Source: Cryomorphaceae bacterium
GTDB lineage: Bacteria; Bacteroidota; Bacteroidia; Flavobacteriales_D; Sanyastnellaceae
Direction of reading: 5' to 3'
NCBI GenBank assembly: GCA_016124575.1
Contig: WGNM01000011.1
Location: forward strand, 20,920-84,919
Length of the DNA stretch: 64,000 bases
The notes below the pieces were generated by a model, which saw only the letters and a list, made by a program, of their open reading frames with translations, was not told the origin of the DNA and did not search any database. The position numbers and the translations under genes are program-made. Of this stretch, positions 9,427-18,200 are shown piece after piece; positions within the stretch are counted from its first letter, which is position 1, and each line of letters begins with the position of its first letter.

Positions 9427-10333
9427 TTTGAAAATATTCGTCTTTCTATTGCTCGCTTTGTTCAGCGCTATACTCCCTAGCTGTTCAAATGAGAAACGTG
9501 TTGCTGAAGGTAAACCGCTGAAAAACCGAACAGCTAATGCGGTACTTACACGCTACAATAAAAACCTCTTCGAATTCGATTACGTTGGAATGAGAATTTC
9601 AGCAGAGGTGAAAAATACCGACGACAATCAGAGCTTTAAAGCGAATGTCCGCATGCGCAAAGACAGCATCATCTGGATCAGTATAACACCGCTCATGGGC
9701 GTCGAAATGATTCGCGCCGTGGTTACCCCAGATTCAATAAAATATGTCTCCAAAGTACCAAACAACAAACACTATTTTTTGGGTACGCTGCATCAGCTAA
9801 CAGACATAACAAAGAATGAAATAACCTTCGAAATGTTGCAAGCTGTGTTGGTTGGCAACGCCGTCGACATCAACGAAGAAGATGATAAATTCACGAGTCG
9901 AATTGATGGGAATGAGTACGTGTTGATATCGAAATACAAACGGAGAATGAAAAAAGTGCTGGGCGTCAACGACCGCGATGTCCAACCAAGCGACTCCCTT
10001 TCTGTTGATGCCAATGACAGACAATACCGACGCATCTTGAGACGGTCCGACGAAGATGATTTATTATTGAAACGCTATTGGTTCGATGGATACGACTACC
10101 GTTTGATGCGCACCGTTTTCGATGATCTGTATTACCAACGGTCAGTGACCATCAATCACGCCGACTTTGAAGTAACTGAAACCCTGACATATCCAAAGCA
10201 GACCTCTGTGTCGGTTACAAGCGAGAAAGGCTCTGCACAATTCAATTTCGAAATATCACGTTTGAAAATAGATAAAGACTACGAATTCCCTTTTGAAATC
10301 CCTGAAGACTATGAAAGGCGCCTCATTCCTTAA
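9416..10333 (+). CDS. DUF4292 domain lipoprotein
   Basis: A 305-residue periplasm-facing lipoprotein with signal and lipobox ending at Cys23 (FSAILPSC). The body is beta-rich and matches what I know of DUF4292, a Bacteroidota family often found beside an EnvC-like gene and a TPR gene as here. Indicative segments are VRMRKDSIIWISITPLMGVE and VTPDSIKYVSKV, which recall the LolA/LolB-like lipoprotein-carrier fold. That comparison suggests a role in lipid or lipoprotein handling in the envelope, but this is inference. It overlaps the TPR gene upstream by 11 bp and the next gene downstream by 23 bp. Confidence 0.85.
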   Translation: MLNNLKIFVFLLLALFSAILPSCSNEKRVAEGKPLKNRTANAVLTRYNKNLFEFDYVGMRISAEVKNTDDNQSFKANVRMRKDSIIWISITPLMGVEMIRAVVTPDSIKYVSKVPNNKHYFLGTLHQLTDITKNEITFEMLQAVLVGNAVDINEEDDKFTSRIDGNEYVLISKYKRRMKKVLGVNDRDVQPSDSLSVDANDRQYRRILRRSDEDDLLLKRYWFDGYDYRLMRTVFDDLYYQRSVTINHADFEVTETLTYPKQTSVSVTSEKGSAQFNFEISRLKIDKDYEFPFEIPEDYERRLIP

Positions 10334-11519
10334 GTTCTTATTTATTGTCTTCGTCGCTATTTCAAGCGCCGTTTCAGGTCAGTCGAAAGCTGAACTGCAA
10401 CGTCAGCGTGATGAAATCAATAAAAAGATTGAGTACACCCGCAAGCTGATCAACGAGACAAAGAAAAACCAAGAAGCAGAAGCCAGTGAGCTGCAACTGT
10501 TGAAAGAGCAGATAAATTACCGCGGACAGCTTATAAAATCTTTTGAATCAGAGCTGCGTGGAGTTGAGAATGAGATTCAAAGTTCAGAGCGAAATATTCG
10601 TGAACTGGAAGCCAAAATCGCTTTGATGAAAGAAGAGTACGCCTCAATGATTTACCAAGCGTACAAAAACAGGCATAGCCACGATGAGTTGATGTATATC
10701 TTCGCTGCCAACGATTTCAACCAGGCCTTCAAACGGTTTAAAATACTCCAAGAATACGCCGATTTCAGAAAGCAACAAGCCAATGAGATTCTCGCTACGC
10801 AAGATAAAATGCGCTCAAGAGTGACCGAATTGGAGAAAATTCGTTCCGACAAACAGACCATCCTAGAAGAAAAGTCTCAGGAAAGCAAAGCACTCGATGA
10901 AGATCGAAAAGAAGGGGAAAAAGTGCTCAATAAACTGCGCCAAGAAGAGCAAAAACTTAAGAAACAGCAACAACAACAAGAGGCAGAACGACAGAAATTA
11001 AACGCAGCAATTAAGAAGAAAATCGAGGAAGAACTTGCCGCGGAGAAGAAGAAAACCGGCGGAAAATTCGAAATCACACCCGAAGGAAAAATCATTTCCG
11101 AAAAATTCGAACAAAACAAAGGCAGCCTGCCTTGGCCCGTAAAACGCGGCGTGGTGACCGAACGATACGGAAAGCAACCTCACCCTACTCTGCCAGGTAT
11201 TGTTACCGACAACAATGGAATCGATATTACAACAGAGCCGAATAGCATTGTCAGCGCCATCTTCGGTGGCACTGTGACCAGTGTTTTTAACATCCCTGGA
11301 GCCGGACAAAACGTGATCATCACACACGGTGCTTACAAAACCGTTTACACCAACTTGAAAGATGTATCGCTTGTGAAAGGCGATAAAGTTGCGCTGGGAG
11401 ATGCAATTGGTCAGGCACTAGGACAAGGCACCAAAGCCATTGCCCACCTGGAAATCTGGAAGATGACTGCCGAAGGGGGGACACCTCAAAACCCTGAGCT
11501 CTGGCTGAAGAAGAGGTAA
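10311..11519 (+). CDS. EnvC-like murein hydrolase activator, coiled coil plus degenerate LytM (M23) domain
   Basis: A 402-residue exported protein likely to act in peptidoglycan remodelling. I chose ATG 10311 because it starts a clean signal peptide (MKGASFLKFLFIVFVAISSA); an in-frame ATG at 10293 would put six extra residues before it. Residues about 25-250 are a long charged coiled coil, and the last 115 form an M23/LytM domain. The metal site is broken: the first His of the HxGxD motif is Asn301 (NNGID) with Asp305 kept, and HxH is Ile377-Ala-His379. This matches EnvC/NlpD-type activators, which switch on an amidase instead of cutting murein themselves. It overlaps the DUF4292 gene by 23 bp. 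Confidence 0.9.
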   Translation: MKGASFLKFLFIVFVAISSAVSGQSKAELQRQRDEINKKIEYTRKLINETKKNQEAEASELQLLKEQINYRGQLIKSFESELRGVENEIQSSERNIRELEAKIALMKEEYASMIYQAYKNRHSHDELMYIFAANDFNQAFKRFKILQEYADFRKQQANEILATQDKMRSRVTELEKIRSDKQTILEEKSQESKALDEDRKEGEKVLNKLRQEEQKLKKQQQQQEAERQKLNAAIKKKIEEELAAEKKKTGGKFEITPEGKIISEKFEQNKGSLPWPVKRGVVTERYGKQPHPTLPGIVTDNNGIDITTEPNSIVSAIFGGTVTSVFNIPGAGQNVIITHGAYKTVYTNLKDVSLVKGDKVALGDAIGQALGQGTKAIAHLEIWKMTAEGGTPQNPELWLKKR

Positions 11520-11730
11520 AAGGCATTGCGCGGATTGAATGCTGGGGCTGACTGTCTGCAACAATTTCTAATCATGTTTCAAAAGCAGTGATCCTTCGAC
11601 TTAATTCGTCGAATTAAATATTCTTATCTGTATTTCCCAAAAAAAACTGAAACTGATTTCGGATTATCTCCAGTTTTTCGGCTGAAAATGAGCATCTACA
11701 AAATTGTTCTCAGCACACACAAAGTGCCTA

Positions 11731-11761
11731 TTGACAAGGTTTTTCAGACAGCTTACCTTTG
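11731..11761 (+). promoter_or_regulatory. Strong Bacteroidota-type promoter
   Basis: TTGACA at 11731 (TTG as the -33 element), 20 bp of spacer, then a perfect -7 box TACCTTTG at 11754-11761. This is one of the best promoter matches in the window, yet no conventional gene follows within 340 bp. Confidence 0.65.
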
Positions 11762-11773
11762 CAGTGCACGGTG

Positions 11774-11878
11774 ATGACGGCGCGGGGGAGGGAGGGCCCG
11801 CAGGGCGCAAACCCTTTGATTTTGACCCGTACTAAAATAATGACCCGTACTAAAATAAGTTTACAGATTATTGACTAA
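11774..11878 (+). CDS. Possible 34-codon small ORF
   Basis: Begins with ATG 13 bp after a perfect -7 box and ends at TAA 11876-11878. The predicted peptide is basic in its first half (MTARGREGPQGANPL) and then carries a six-residue repeat, TRTKIM followed by TRTKIS, encoded by two perfect 18-bp copies at 11823-11840 and 11841-11858. Because the repeat is a multiple of three, the frame stays open through both copies. No homologue is recognised. It could equally be the transcribed part of a non-coding RNA; the GTG frame from 11764 also stays open for 23 codons. Confidence 0.3.
   Translation: MTARGREGPQGANPLILTRTKIMTRTKISLQIID
11823..11858 (+). repeat. 18-bp perfect tandem repeat, two copies
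   Basis: The unit TGACCCGTACTAAAATAA occurs twice in direct succession (11823-11840 and 11841-11858), with no mismatch. Confidence 0.95.
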
Positions 11879-12104
11879 GTACTTGCATGGATATACATGG
11901 TTGATCTACGTCCTGCATTGAGTAAACTCATTTCATTTCAAGGCATTTCATTTAACTCGAACGACTCACTATTCTCGCATTGCAGAAAAATATAGAACAA
12001 TTATTTCTTGCACTTTATGGAATCTGAACCTCTCCAGCATCTTATGGTTGGAGTGCACCCCAAACCAGGTTTCATCCGGCCGAAAGGCCTAAATAAAAAA
12101 GTGT

Positions 12105-12827
12105 ATGAAAAATTTATTTATCCTTCTGCTCGCATTGATAAGTGCTGATGCAATGAATGCCCAAGTATGGGGCGAAATTCACGGAAAAGTGAAAGGTTCT
12201 GATATCGGAACGCTCCTAAGTGCCAATGTGTTTGCCTCGGCTGGCGATAAACAAATTGGTGTTTCAACCGACCTCGATGGTGAGTTCAAACTTAAACCTC
12301 TCAATCCTGGAACTTACAATATCACAGTTTCATTTATCGGATATCATTCTACAACCATTCAAGGTGTGGTGGTAAAACCTGATCAGGTGACGTTTCTGAA
12401 AGATGTGGTGCTTGAACCTCTTACTGTAGTCATCGGAGACGGCGCCGAAGTCATTACCTATACTGTTCCTTTAATTAACCCAGAAGAAACTTCTCGTATG
12501 ACGACGTTGAAGGCCGACCTCGACCACTCACCTGCGCGTCGTGATATCAAAAATGTAATTACCGCTATGTCGCCGGGAGTGACCATTGACCCAGCAACTC
12601 AAGAACTGCATTTTAAAGGAACACGCACTGATGCCATTCAATACATTGTAGATGGTGTGAAACTAATGGGCAACTACACTGCTTTGCCGGCTAGCGGTGT
12701 GGGCAGTGTCTCGGTCTACACAGGAGGTGTCCCTGCCAAATATGGCGACCTCACCGGTGGGGTTGTCATCATCGAATCTGTAAGTTATTTTGACCTCTAC
12801 AATGATTGGATCAATAAGAACCGCTAG
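12105..12827 (+). CDS. Plug-only TonB-receptor-like protein (carboxypeptidase-regulatory-like plus plug, no barrel)
   Basis: A 240-residue exported protein. After a signal peptide (MKNLFILLLALISADAMNAQ) comes a carboxypeptidase-regulatory-like beta-sandwich at residues about 25-105 (STDLDGEFKLKPLNPGTYNI). Residues about 130-225 resemble a TonB-receptor plug (SPGVTIDPATQELHFKGTR, IQYIVDGVKL, YTGGVPAKYGDLTGGVV). The protein then stops (YNDWINKNR), so the 22-strand barrel of a real TonB-dependent receptor is missing. It lies 9 bp before an ECF sigma gene. It may be a signalling or scaffold protein derived from a receptor, or a truncated receptor whose barrel has been lost; the tidy C-terminus and operon position favour the first. 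Confidence 0.75.
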   Translation: MKNLFILLLALISADAMNAQVWGEIHGKVKGSDIGTLLSANVFASAGDKQIGVSTDLDGEFKLKPLNPGTYNITVSFIGYHSTTIQGVVVKPDQVTFLKDVVLEPLTVVIGDGAEVITYTVPLINPEETSRMTTLKADLDHSPARRDIKNVITAMSPGVTIDPATQELHFKGTRTDAIQYIVDGVKLMGNYTALPASGVGSVSVYTGGVPAKYGDLTGGVVIIESVSYFDLYNDWINKNR

Positions 12828-12836
12828 TTTCACTGA

Positions 12837-13385
12837 ATGATAATCGGCAAACGCATATCGAAACTGACCGATGAAGAACTCATCTCCCGCTACCGCAATC
12901 GTAAAGAAAACAAGGTGGTGGGAGAACTCTTCAATAGATATGCGTTGCTGGTAGTCGCCATTTGCCGAAAATACCACTCCGATGATGCGGAAGCTGAAGA
13001 TGCCGCAATGGTGGTTTTCGAATCGCTGTTTCAACTGCTACTCAAACATGATGTGGCAGCGTTCAAGCCTTGGCTCATGACCGTTACGCGCAATCAATGC
13101 CTGATGGCGCTGCGGAAACAAAAGCCAAACGTGCATGTGAATGCGGATGCGGTAGACATCGCAGAAGATCAAAATACGGATGTCGACAAGGAACATTTGC
13201 TCTCATTGCTGGAATCAGCTCTCGATGCGCTGAAGCCTGAACAGCAGTTGTGTTTGCGGTTGTTCTACCTCGAGCAAAAGGGATACAGTGAAATTGCTGA
13301 GAATACAGGTATGGCCTTGAAAACAGTCAAAAGCCACTTGCAAAATGGGAAGAGAAACCTTCTCAATACGATGAAACAACCATGA
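12837..13385 (+). CDS. ECF-type RNA polymerase sigma-70 factor
   Basis: A 182-residue alternative sigma factor that would direct RNA polymerase to its own set of promoters. Region 2 spans about residues 25-95 (ELFNRYALLVVAICRKY, then AFKPWLMTVTRNQCLMALR). Region 4 is at residues about 120-178, with the helix-turn-helix YSEIAENTGMALKTVKSHL. Its stop codon overlaps the next start by 4 bp (ATGA), the usual arrangement for a sigma and its regulator. What triggers it is unknown. The plug-only protein directly upstream is a reasonable candidate input, by analogy with sigma systems governed by TonB receptors, but this is inference. Confidence 0.93.
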   Translation: MIIGKRISKLTDEELISRYRNRKENKVVGELFNRYALLVVAICRKYHSDDAEAEDAAMVVFESLFQLLLKHDVAAFKPWLMTVTRNQCLMALRKQKPNVHVNADAVDIAEDQNTDVDKEHLLSLLESALDALKPEQQLCLRLFYLEQKGYSEIAENTGMALKTVKSHLQNGKRNLLNTMKQP

Positions 13386-14404
13386 AACCTTCGACACCAT
13401 ATAACTCTGATCAAGACCGCATCTTACGGTATATCGGCGGCGAAATGACGGGCCAAGAAAGGCACGATTTCGAAGCTGAAATGGTCGACAATGTAGCGTT
13501 GTCGGATGCCGTTGAGGGCGCCGAAATGCTCTCTTCTCCATCCAAAACATTGGCGCGTTTGAAAAAACGTTCGCGCAAACCGTTCTTTATGAAATGGGTT
13601 GTGGGTATAGCTGTGTTGTGTGCACTGGTAGCCCTGTTCTTTGTCCTCGACAACATCCAAAAACCCATTGCCACAAGTGTTGTAACGGAAGTAAACGATG
13701 TGCAGGTGCAACGCATCATTGCCGTGCCTGCTGAACACAACGACAGTACGTTTTCTTTCGCAGTAAACACTGTTGATGAGCCAAAATCTCAAGGCAGTGA
13801 AACAACTACCGCTGAAACGTGGCGTGTGGCGGTTGAAGCTCCGTACAAACTGCAAAAAAAGCACGTGAAGCCTTTGAGCACTGAAACTGAAAAATCAATT
13901 CTCAGGGTTTTTGGCAACGATGCCATCTACCACATCCAAAACTATAAGGTGGTAGACTACCGGATACGTACTACGAATTTGGAAAATTTATCTAGTGGAA
14001 TGCCCGCTGATAATCGAGCCGGACTGGTACCTAAAAAGGAACAGGTGACTTACATCGCTTTCTTGGAAGAAACTATGCAGTTTTTTGCCGAACATAACTA
14101 CACAAAAGCATACGCTGGTTTCAATGCCATTCTTGCTAGTTTCGCCGACGATGCGAATGCCCAATTCTACGGTGGGATGTCGGCACTGCAACTCGGTAAC
14201 TTCGCTGCGGCTGAATCGCTGTTCTTGAAATCAACACAAAATACCACGCTGACGTTCAATGAAGAAAGTAGGTTCTATCTCGCCACGGCTCGGATGTTGA
14301 TGGGCAATAAAAATGCTGCATGTCTCGATTTTTCTGCCATCGCACAGCAAGGTGGATTCTACGCTGAACGCGCAAATGAGGAACTAAAACGCTTTTGCAA
14401 GTAA
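13382..14404 (+). CDS. Membrane protein with cytoplasmic N-terminal domain and periplasmic TPR-like tail, probable anti-sigma factor
   Basis: A 340-residue single-pass membrane protein. The N-terminal 65 residues (ILRYIGGEMTGQERHDFEAE) look like the short helical start of anti-sigma factors that hold an ECF sigma. A transmembrane helix follows at about residues 68-90 (WVVGIAVLCALVALFFVL). The C-terminal third reads as TPR-like helices (YTKAYAGFNAIL, AQFYGGMSALQLGNFAAAE). There are no ZAS zinc ligands, and there is no clear catalytic motif. The 4-bp overlap with the sigma gene strongly suggests that the two act together. The anti-sigma role is inferred from topology and gene order only. Confidence 0.65.
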   Translation: MKPSTPYNSDQDRILRYIGGEMTGQERHDFEAEMVDNVALSDAVEGAEMLSSPSKTLARLKKRSRKPFFMKWVVGIAVLCALVALFFVLDNIQKPIATSVVTEVNDVQVQRIIAVPAEHNDSTFSFAVNTVDEPKSQGSETTTAETWRVAVEAPYKLQKKHVKPLSTETEKSILRVFGNDAIYHIQNYKVVDYRIRTTNLENLSSGMPADNRAGLVPKKEQVTYIAFLEETMQFFAEHNYTKAYAGFNAILASFADDANAQFYGGMSALQLGNFAAAESLFLKSTQNTTLTFNEESRFYLATARMLMGNKNAACLDFSAIAQQGGFYAERANEELKRFCK

Positions 14405-14762
14405 CCGTTCGCCCTCGCCGAAAACCGTTTACGCCTTCTTTTGAGCCGTTTAATGACGATGCCGTTTCCTTTGCCTGTGAATTGCTAACCCTTTACTTCC
14501 AAAATGCCGCCACTCACGAATTGAGGCCGTGAATGACGAAATGATCAACGTAACTTCATAAAAGCTTAATCAGCTAGTTGTTTCGAAAATTAAAACTAAG
14601 CATCATGAATACAGCATTCACTATCAGCCACATCTGGATTTTCAACGATAAATAAATCGAAGAAAAAAAGACTATACAGTCCCGCACGAGCGGGACTTTT
14701 TTTTGTCCTTTGAACTCCATCCGCAAGAATTTCTTACCTTGATGTTGATCAAACCTTACCGC
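14405..14762. other. Non-genic stretch ending in a terminator
   Basis: About 360 bp with no convincing ORF. It contains the terminator at 14678-14704 and, just before the next gene, a weak -7-like TACCTTGA at about 14735-14742. Confidence 0.6.
14678..14704 (+). terminator. Rho-independent terminator
   Basis: AGTCCCGC-ACGA-GCGGGACT (14678-14697) is a perfect 8-bp stem with a 4-nt loop and a run of T to 14704. It closes the sigma/anti-sigma unit. Confidence 0.85.
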
Positions 14763-15284
14763 ATGTCGACCCTTACTGATGTTGCTCATATCCGCCCCCG
14801 GTTCTCCTTTCATGTCGCATACCCTGTAACAGATGTCTTGCTGCGAGTAGAAAAACTTAAAACGAAATACGAGGGAAAACTGGTAGGCACCATTGCTGAC
14901 CACCATGTCATTTTAGATATCCCCGCAGCCGAGCGACACTACTGGTCGCCTCAACTGAATTTGCGGGTTGAAGAAGATGAAGACGCCCCAGGCATGAGCA
15001 CAATCAAGGGATTAATAGGTCCTCGTCCGGCGGTGTGGACGCTTTTTATGTTCATCTACTTCTCCATCGGTGTCATCGGCTTTTTCATTGGCTCGTATGG
15101 AATATCTCTATGGATGCTGGGTTCGTTCTCTCCTTGGGTATTGGCCCTGCCTTTGGCCGCGGTGTTCATGCTTTCAGCATATGCTTCGAGCAAATACGGT
15201 GAAAGCTTGGGACACGATCAGGCTGAACGTTTGAAAGACTTTATTCGCGAGGCGCTAGAGGCGCCGTATCAAGTGATCGATTAG
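14763..15284 (+). CDS. Small two-helix membrane protein, function unknown
   Basis: A 173-residue protein, not recognised. I chose ATG 14763 (MSTLTDVAHIRPRFSFHVAY); the longer frame starts at 14703 inside the T-run of the terminator, and 14742 is a second option. The N-terminal half is soluble and beta-like (FSFHVAYPVTDVLLRVEKL, VGTIADHHVILDIPAAERHY). Two hydrophobic helices at about residues 90-142 follow (FMFIYFSIGVIGFFIGSYG and WVLALPLAAVFMLSAYA), then a short charged helix. The topology suggests a cytoplasmic sensor-like head on a membrane hairpin. It converges on the next, minus-strand gene with a 4-bp overlap of the two 3' ends. Confidence 0.7.
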   Translation: MSTLTDVAHIRPRFSFHVAYPVTDVLLRVEKLKTKYEGKLVGTIADHHVILDIPAAERHYWSPQLNLRVEEDEDAPGMSTIKGLIGPRPAVWTLFMFIYFSIGVIGFFIGSYGISLWMLGSFSPWVLALPLAAVFMLSAYASSKYGESLGHDQAERLKDFIREALEAPYQVID

Positions 15285-18200
15285 AAAGTAGCCCTAACCT
15301 GCACTGACCCTGCATGCACAACCGGACGATCACCGGCTGTTCGTCCGTTATACAAGATACTCAATTGTAAATTCCGCGAGATGCTGCGCTGCATGGTGCC
15401 GCCCCAGGTGAAGTTTTCTCCCGGACTCAAGCCCTCCAACATCTCGAAACCGATGGTGTTGTTGCTCTCTCCGTTGAAATCGATATTCACCCAGTGGAAC
15501 TCGAAGGAGAATAGCCCTTTGCCTGGATCCGAAAAGCGAGCTTCTGCACTCAAATCGGTGAGCTTTGCTGTTTCGTCGGCACCCTCCAGGCTGTTGCTTT
15601 TATCGGTATACTTGGCTTTGGCGGTGAGGCGAAACCTGTTATCAGGCTGCCACTGAACTTGCGGCTCGAGCGCATAGTAGTCGATGTTGTAGTTGCGACC
15701 TGTCAAGAAATCCGACTCTGCTGTTTTCGTCCCTTGACGCCCTGTAAACAAGGCTGTTACTCCGTTGATGACTTTCTTACGCACCAAGACTTCGTTAAAT
15801 GCATCCGATCTCGATTCGAAACCGCTGCTGAGCAGTGATTTTGATTTTACGCGCTGCAGGGTGTGCTCGACGCCAAAGTTGGGGTTGCTGCGGTTGAAAG
15901 ACAGCGTGTTGCGATACGACTCTCCCAAGCTGAGCAAACTGGTATCAGCCAATTGACTTTCGAGGGGATTGAGGCGATCCAAACCCTTGTCGCGGGTGGT
16001 TTTTCGATCTAGCCGCATGGCATACACATCCGACCATCGGGCAAGAAAGCCTTTCAACCCTTCTTGATTCGACCACACCCGCATGGGCTGCAGTTGTCCG
16101 TTGACACTAAAAACGTTGGTGTAGGTGCGGACATACTCATCTGAAGGGACGAAACTGCGGATGTAATTGGCCTCATAAGCGAAGTTTGCTACTTCGAATT
16201 CGTTGAGGTCTTTTACACCGTCGGCGTTGTAGTCGTTCCAAATGTATGTTCCTTGTCCTGCTGGTACTTCAATGTATATAAACTTCCGCTGCTGTTCCAA
16301 CCCGCTGCCCGTTTCGTAAAAAAACTGTCCGCTCAGCCAGCCTTTGCCAAGCTGCGAGCTTCCTTCCAATCGGCCGAGCAGGGTTTCTTCTGGCTTTAAA
16401 TTCGAGAGCAATGAATCAGAAATGGTGAGCACGCGACGGCGAATGTTCCATTTCAACATGCTAGTCGCCGATTTCCGGTACTGGCCTTCAACGCCATACT
16501 CTTCTGCAAATGTCGCCAGATCCAACATCCCTGCCGCTGGCAGGAGGTCATTGCGCTGACCATAGAACATTTTCCATGTGAGTTTTGCCTCTTCAACCGA
16601 CCCAAGCCATGATTGCCATTCGTGAAAGCGGTACGATGCGCTGGTGAGCGAGTCGTTGATGAGGAAGCGGTTCCACTCGAAATCGTCGATGTAGCCTACC
16701 CGCAGCTTCTTACCAATGGGCCAAGCGGCGTTGGTGAGCTGGCGAATGAAGATGGAGTTGCGCAGTCCGGTTGATTGTATGGCGCTGCCCTCCCAGTTTA
16801 TCTTTCGTGCGTTTTTCTTGTAGTTGAAGATACCCGCTCCTTGTGTGGCGACGAATGCTGTGCCAACGCGGTAATGCGCCGCTTTGATGTCGGTTTTCAC
16901 CTCTTTCGACTCGATGCCTACACCGCCGCCCACGCGCTGCTGGTCGCTGCGCAATGTCAACCCACGGATGTTCCAGTCGCGATCAAATTCCACACTACGG
17001 AATCGCTCGATGTCTGAAAAATATTGCGAAATGTACTCGTGATAAGCGGTTGTCTGCAGCTTCACTTTCTCGTTTTGCTGCTCCATCTCCCAGGTGGTGA
17101 AAAGTCCTGTCCCGCGATCGTCGAATGAGTCGTTCTTGGAGAAGGTGTTCTCGTCGCGCTTGGTGAGGGCGCCTTCGGTGCGAAGAGTGTGTTTTCCAAG
17201 CTTCACTTCCCCTCCTGCTATCATCATTTGGCGGCGTTTGGGGGTTACGAGCAGTCGCACAGGGGCGTAGTCTCCAAAATGCACGATGTTGCCGTCTACA
17301 AGTTGCGGTGTCACCCATTTGTACACGCGACCGTTGGCCTGAAAGGCGTCTTCTACATAATCGCCATTGCCAGCGCCGACAAAAGTAAAAACTGCAGAAT
17401 ACAGTGCTTCAGCAGCATTTGTGGAGTACACCAAAACACTGTCATATCCCAAAGAATCGCGCAGGGCGTACAATATTTGACTGTCTGAAAAACTGGTGGT
17501 ATCGATACTCGAAACAAGTGCGTCGCTCAATTGATCTCCAATGGTGGTTAGCAGCAGTCGCTCTTCAGGCGATAAGTTCTGTTGCAATGGCTGATTTTTG
17601 CTGTCTTGCTCTCGTATGCCATGAACGAACCACGAAAACTGGTCTTGCTTGCCGCTCATTTCTCCATGCAAAAGGGCGCGGGCAAAATTTCGATCTGAAT
17701 ATTGGAATTCTACTACTATTCGACGGTCTTTGGTAATGAGGTTCCGTGGAGTAAAAACGATCTCTGCGGTGTTGTAGTCGATGACGTAGTCGTTCTCTTG
17801 TCCGCGCTGCAACAACCTCCCATTGATAAAAACCCGCTCTGTACCTGCCAGCACGATGATGAATCGTTCGTTGTCGGCCCCAATCAATCGGTACGGCCCT
17901 TGGTTTCCTTCCACTCCTTGAATGACGTTTCGGGCAAATTTCCCTTTCGAAATGGCGGCGCTTCCCGCAAGTTTGATAGGTCGCAATGTGTCGCCTATCA
18001 TCGATTCAAAGGTGGCTCCTCGGGCGCGTTTCTGGTATTTTAAAAAGTGCTGATCGCTTTCGCGGATGAAGAAATCTCCTGCGGTGATGGCGTTTTTTGG
18101 GTCGAAAATGCGGATGTAAACTTGGTCGAAATCCTGCAGTTGCTGGGTGTTCCCGTTGGGTTGTATGGGGATGTTGTCGTCGGTTACGGATGCCAACACC

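Larger units (their letters stand above)
11520..12104 (+). other. 585-bp non-genic stretch with promoter, G-rich tract and tandem repeat
   Basis: There is no recognised protein gene. It holds a strong promoter-like pair at 11731-11761, a possible 34-codon ORF at 11774-11878 containing a G-rich tract, an 18-bp tandem repeat, and a small GGCC-GAAA-GGCC hairpin (12078-12089) 15 bp before the plug-protein start. No terminator was seen after the EnvC-like gene. Confidence 0.6.

Noticed and set aside
11762..11830. Known RNA gene (SRP RNA, tmRNA, RNase P, 6S)
   Set aside because: No conserved core of these RNAs can be read, and no long closing stem is visible; kept only as an unexplained transcript candidate.
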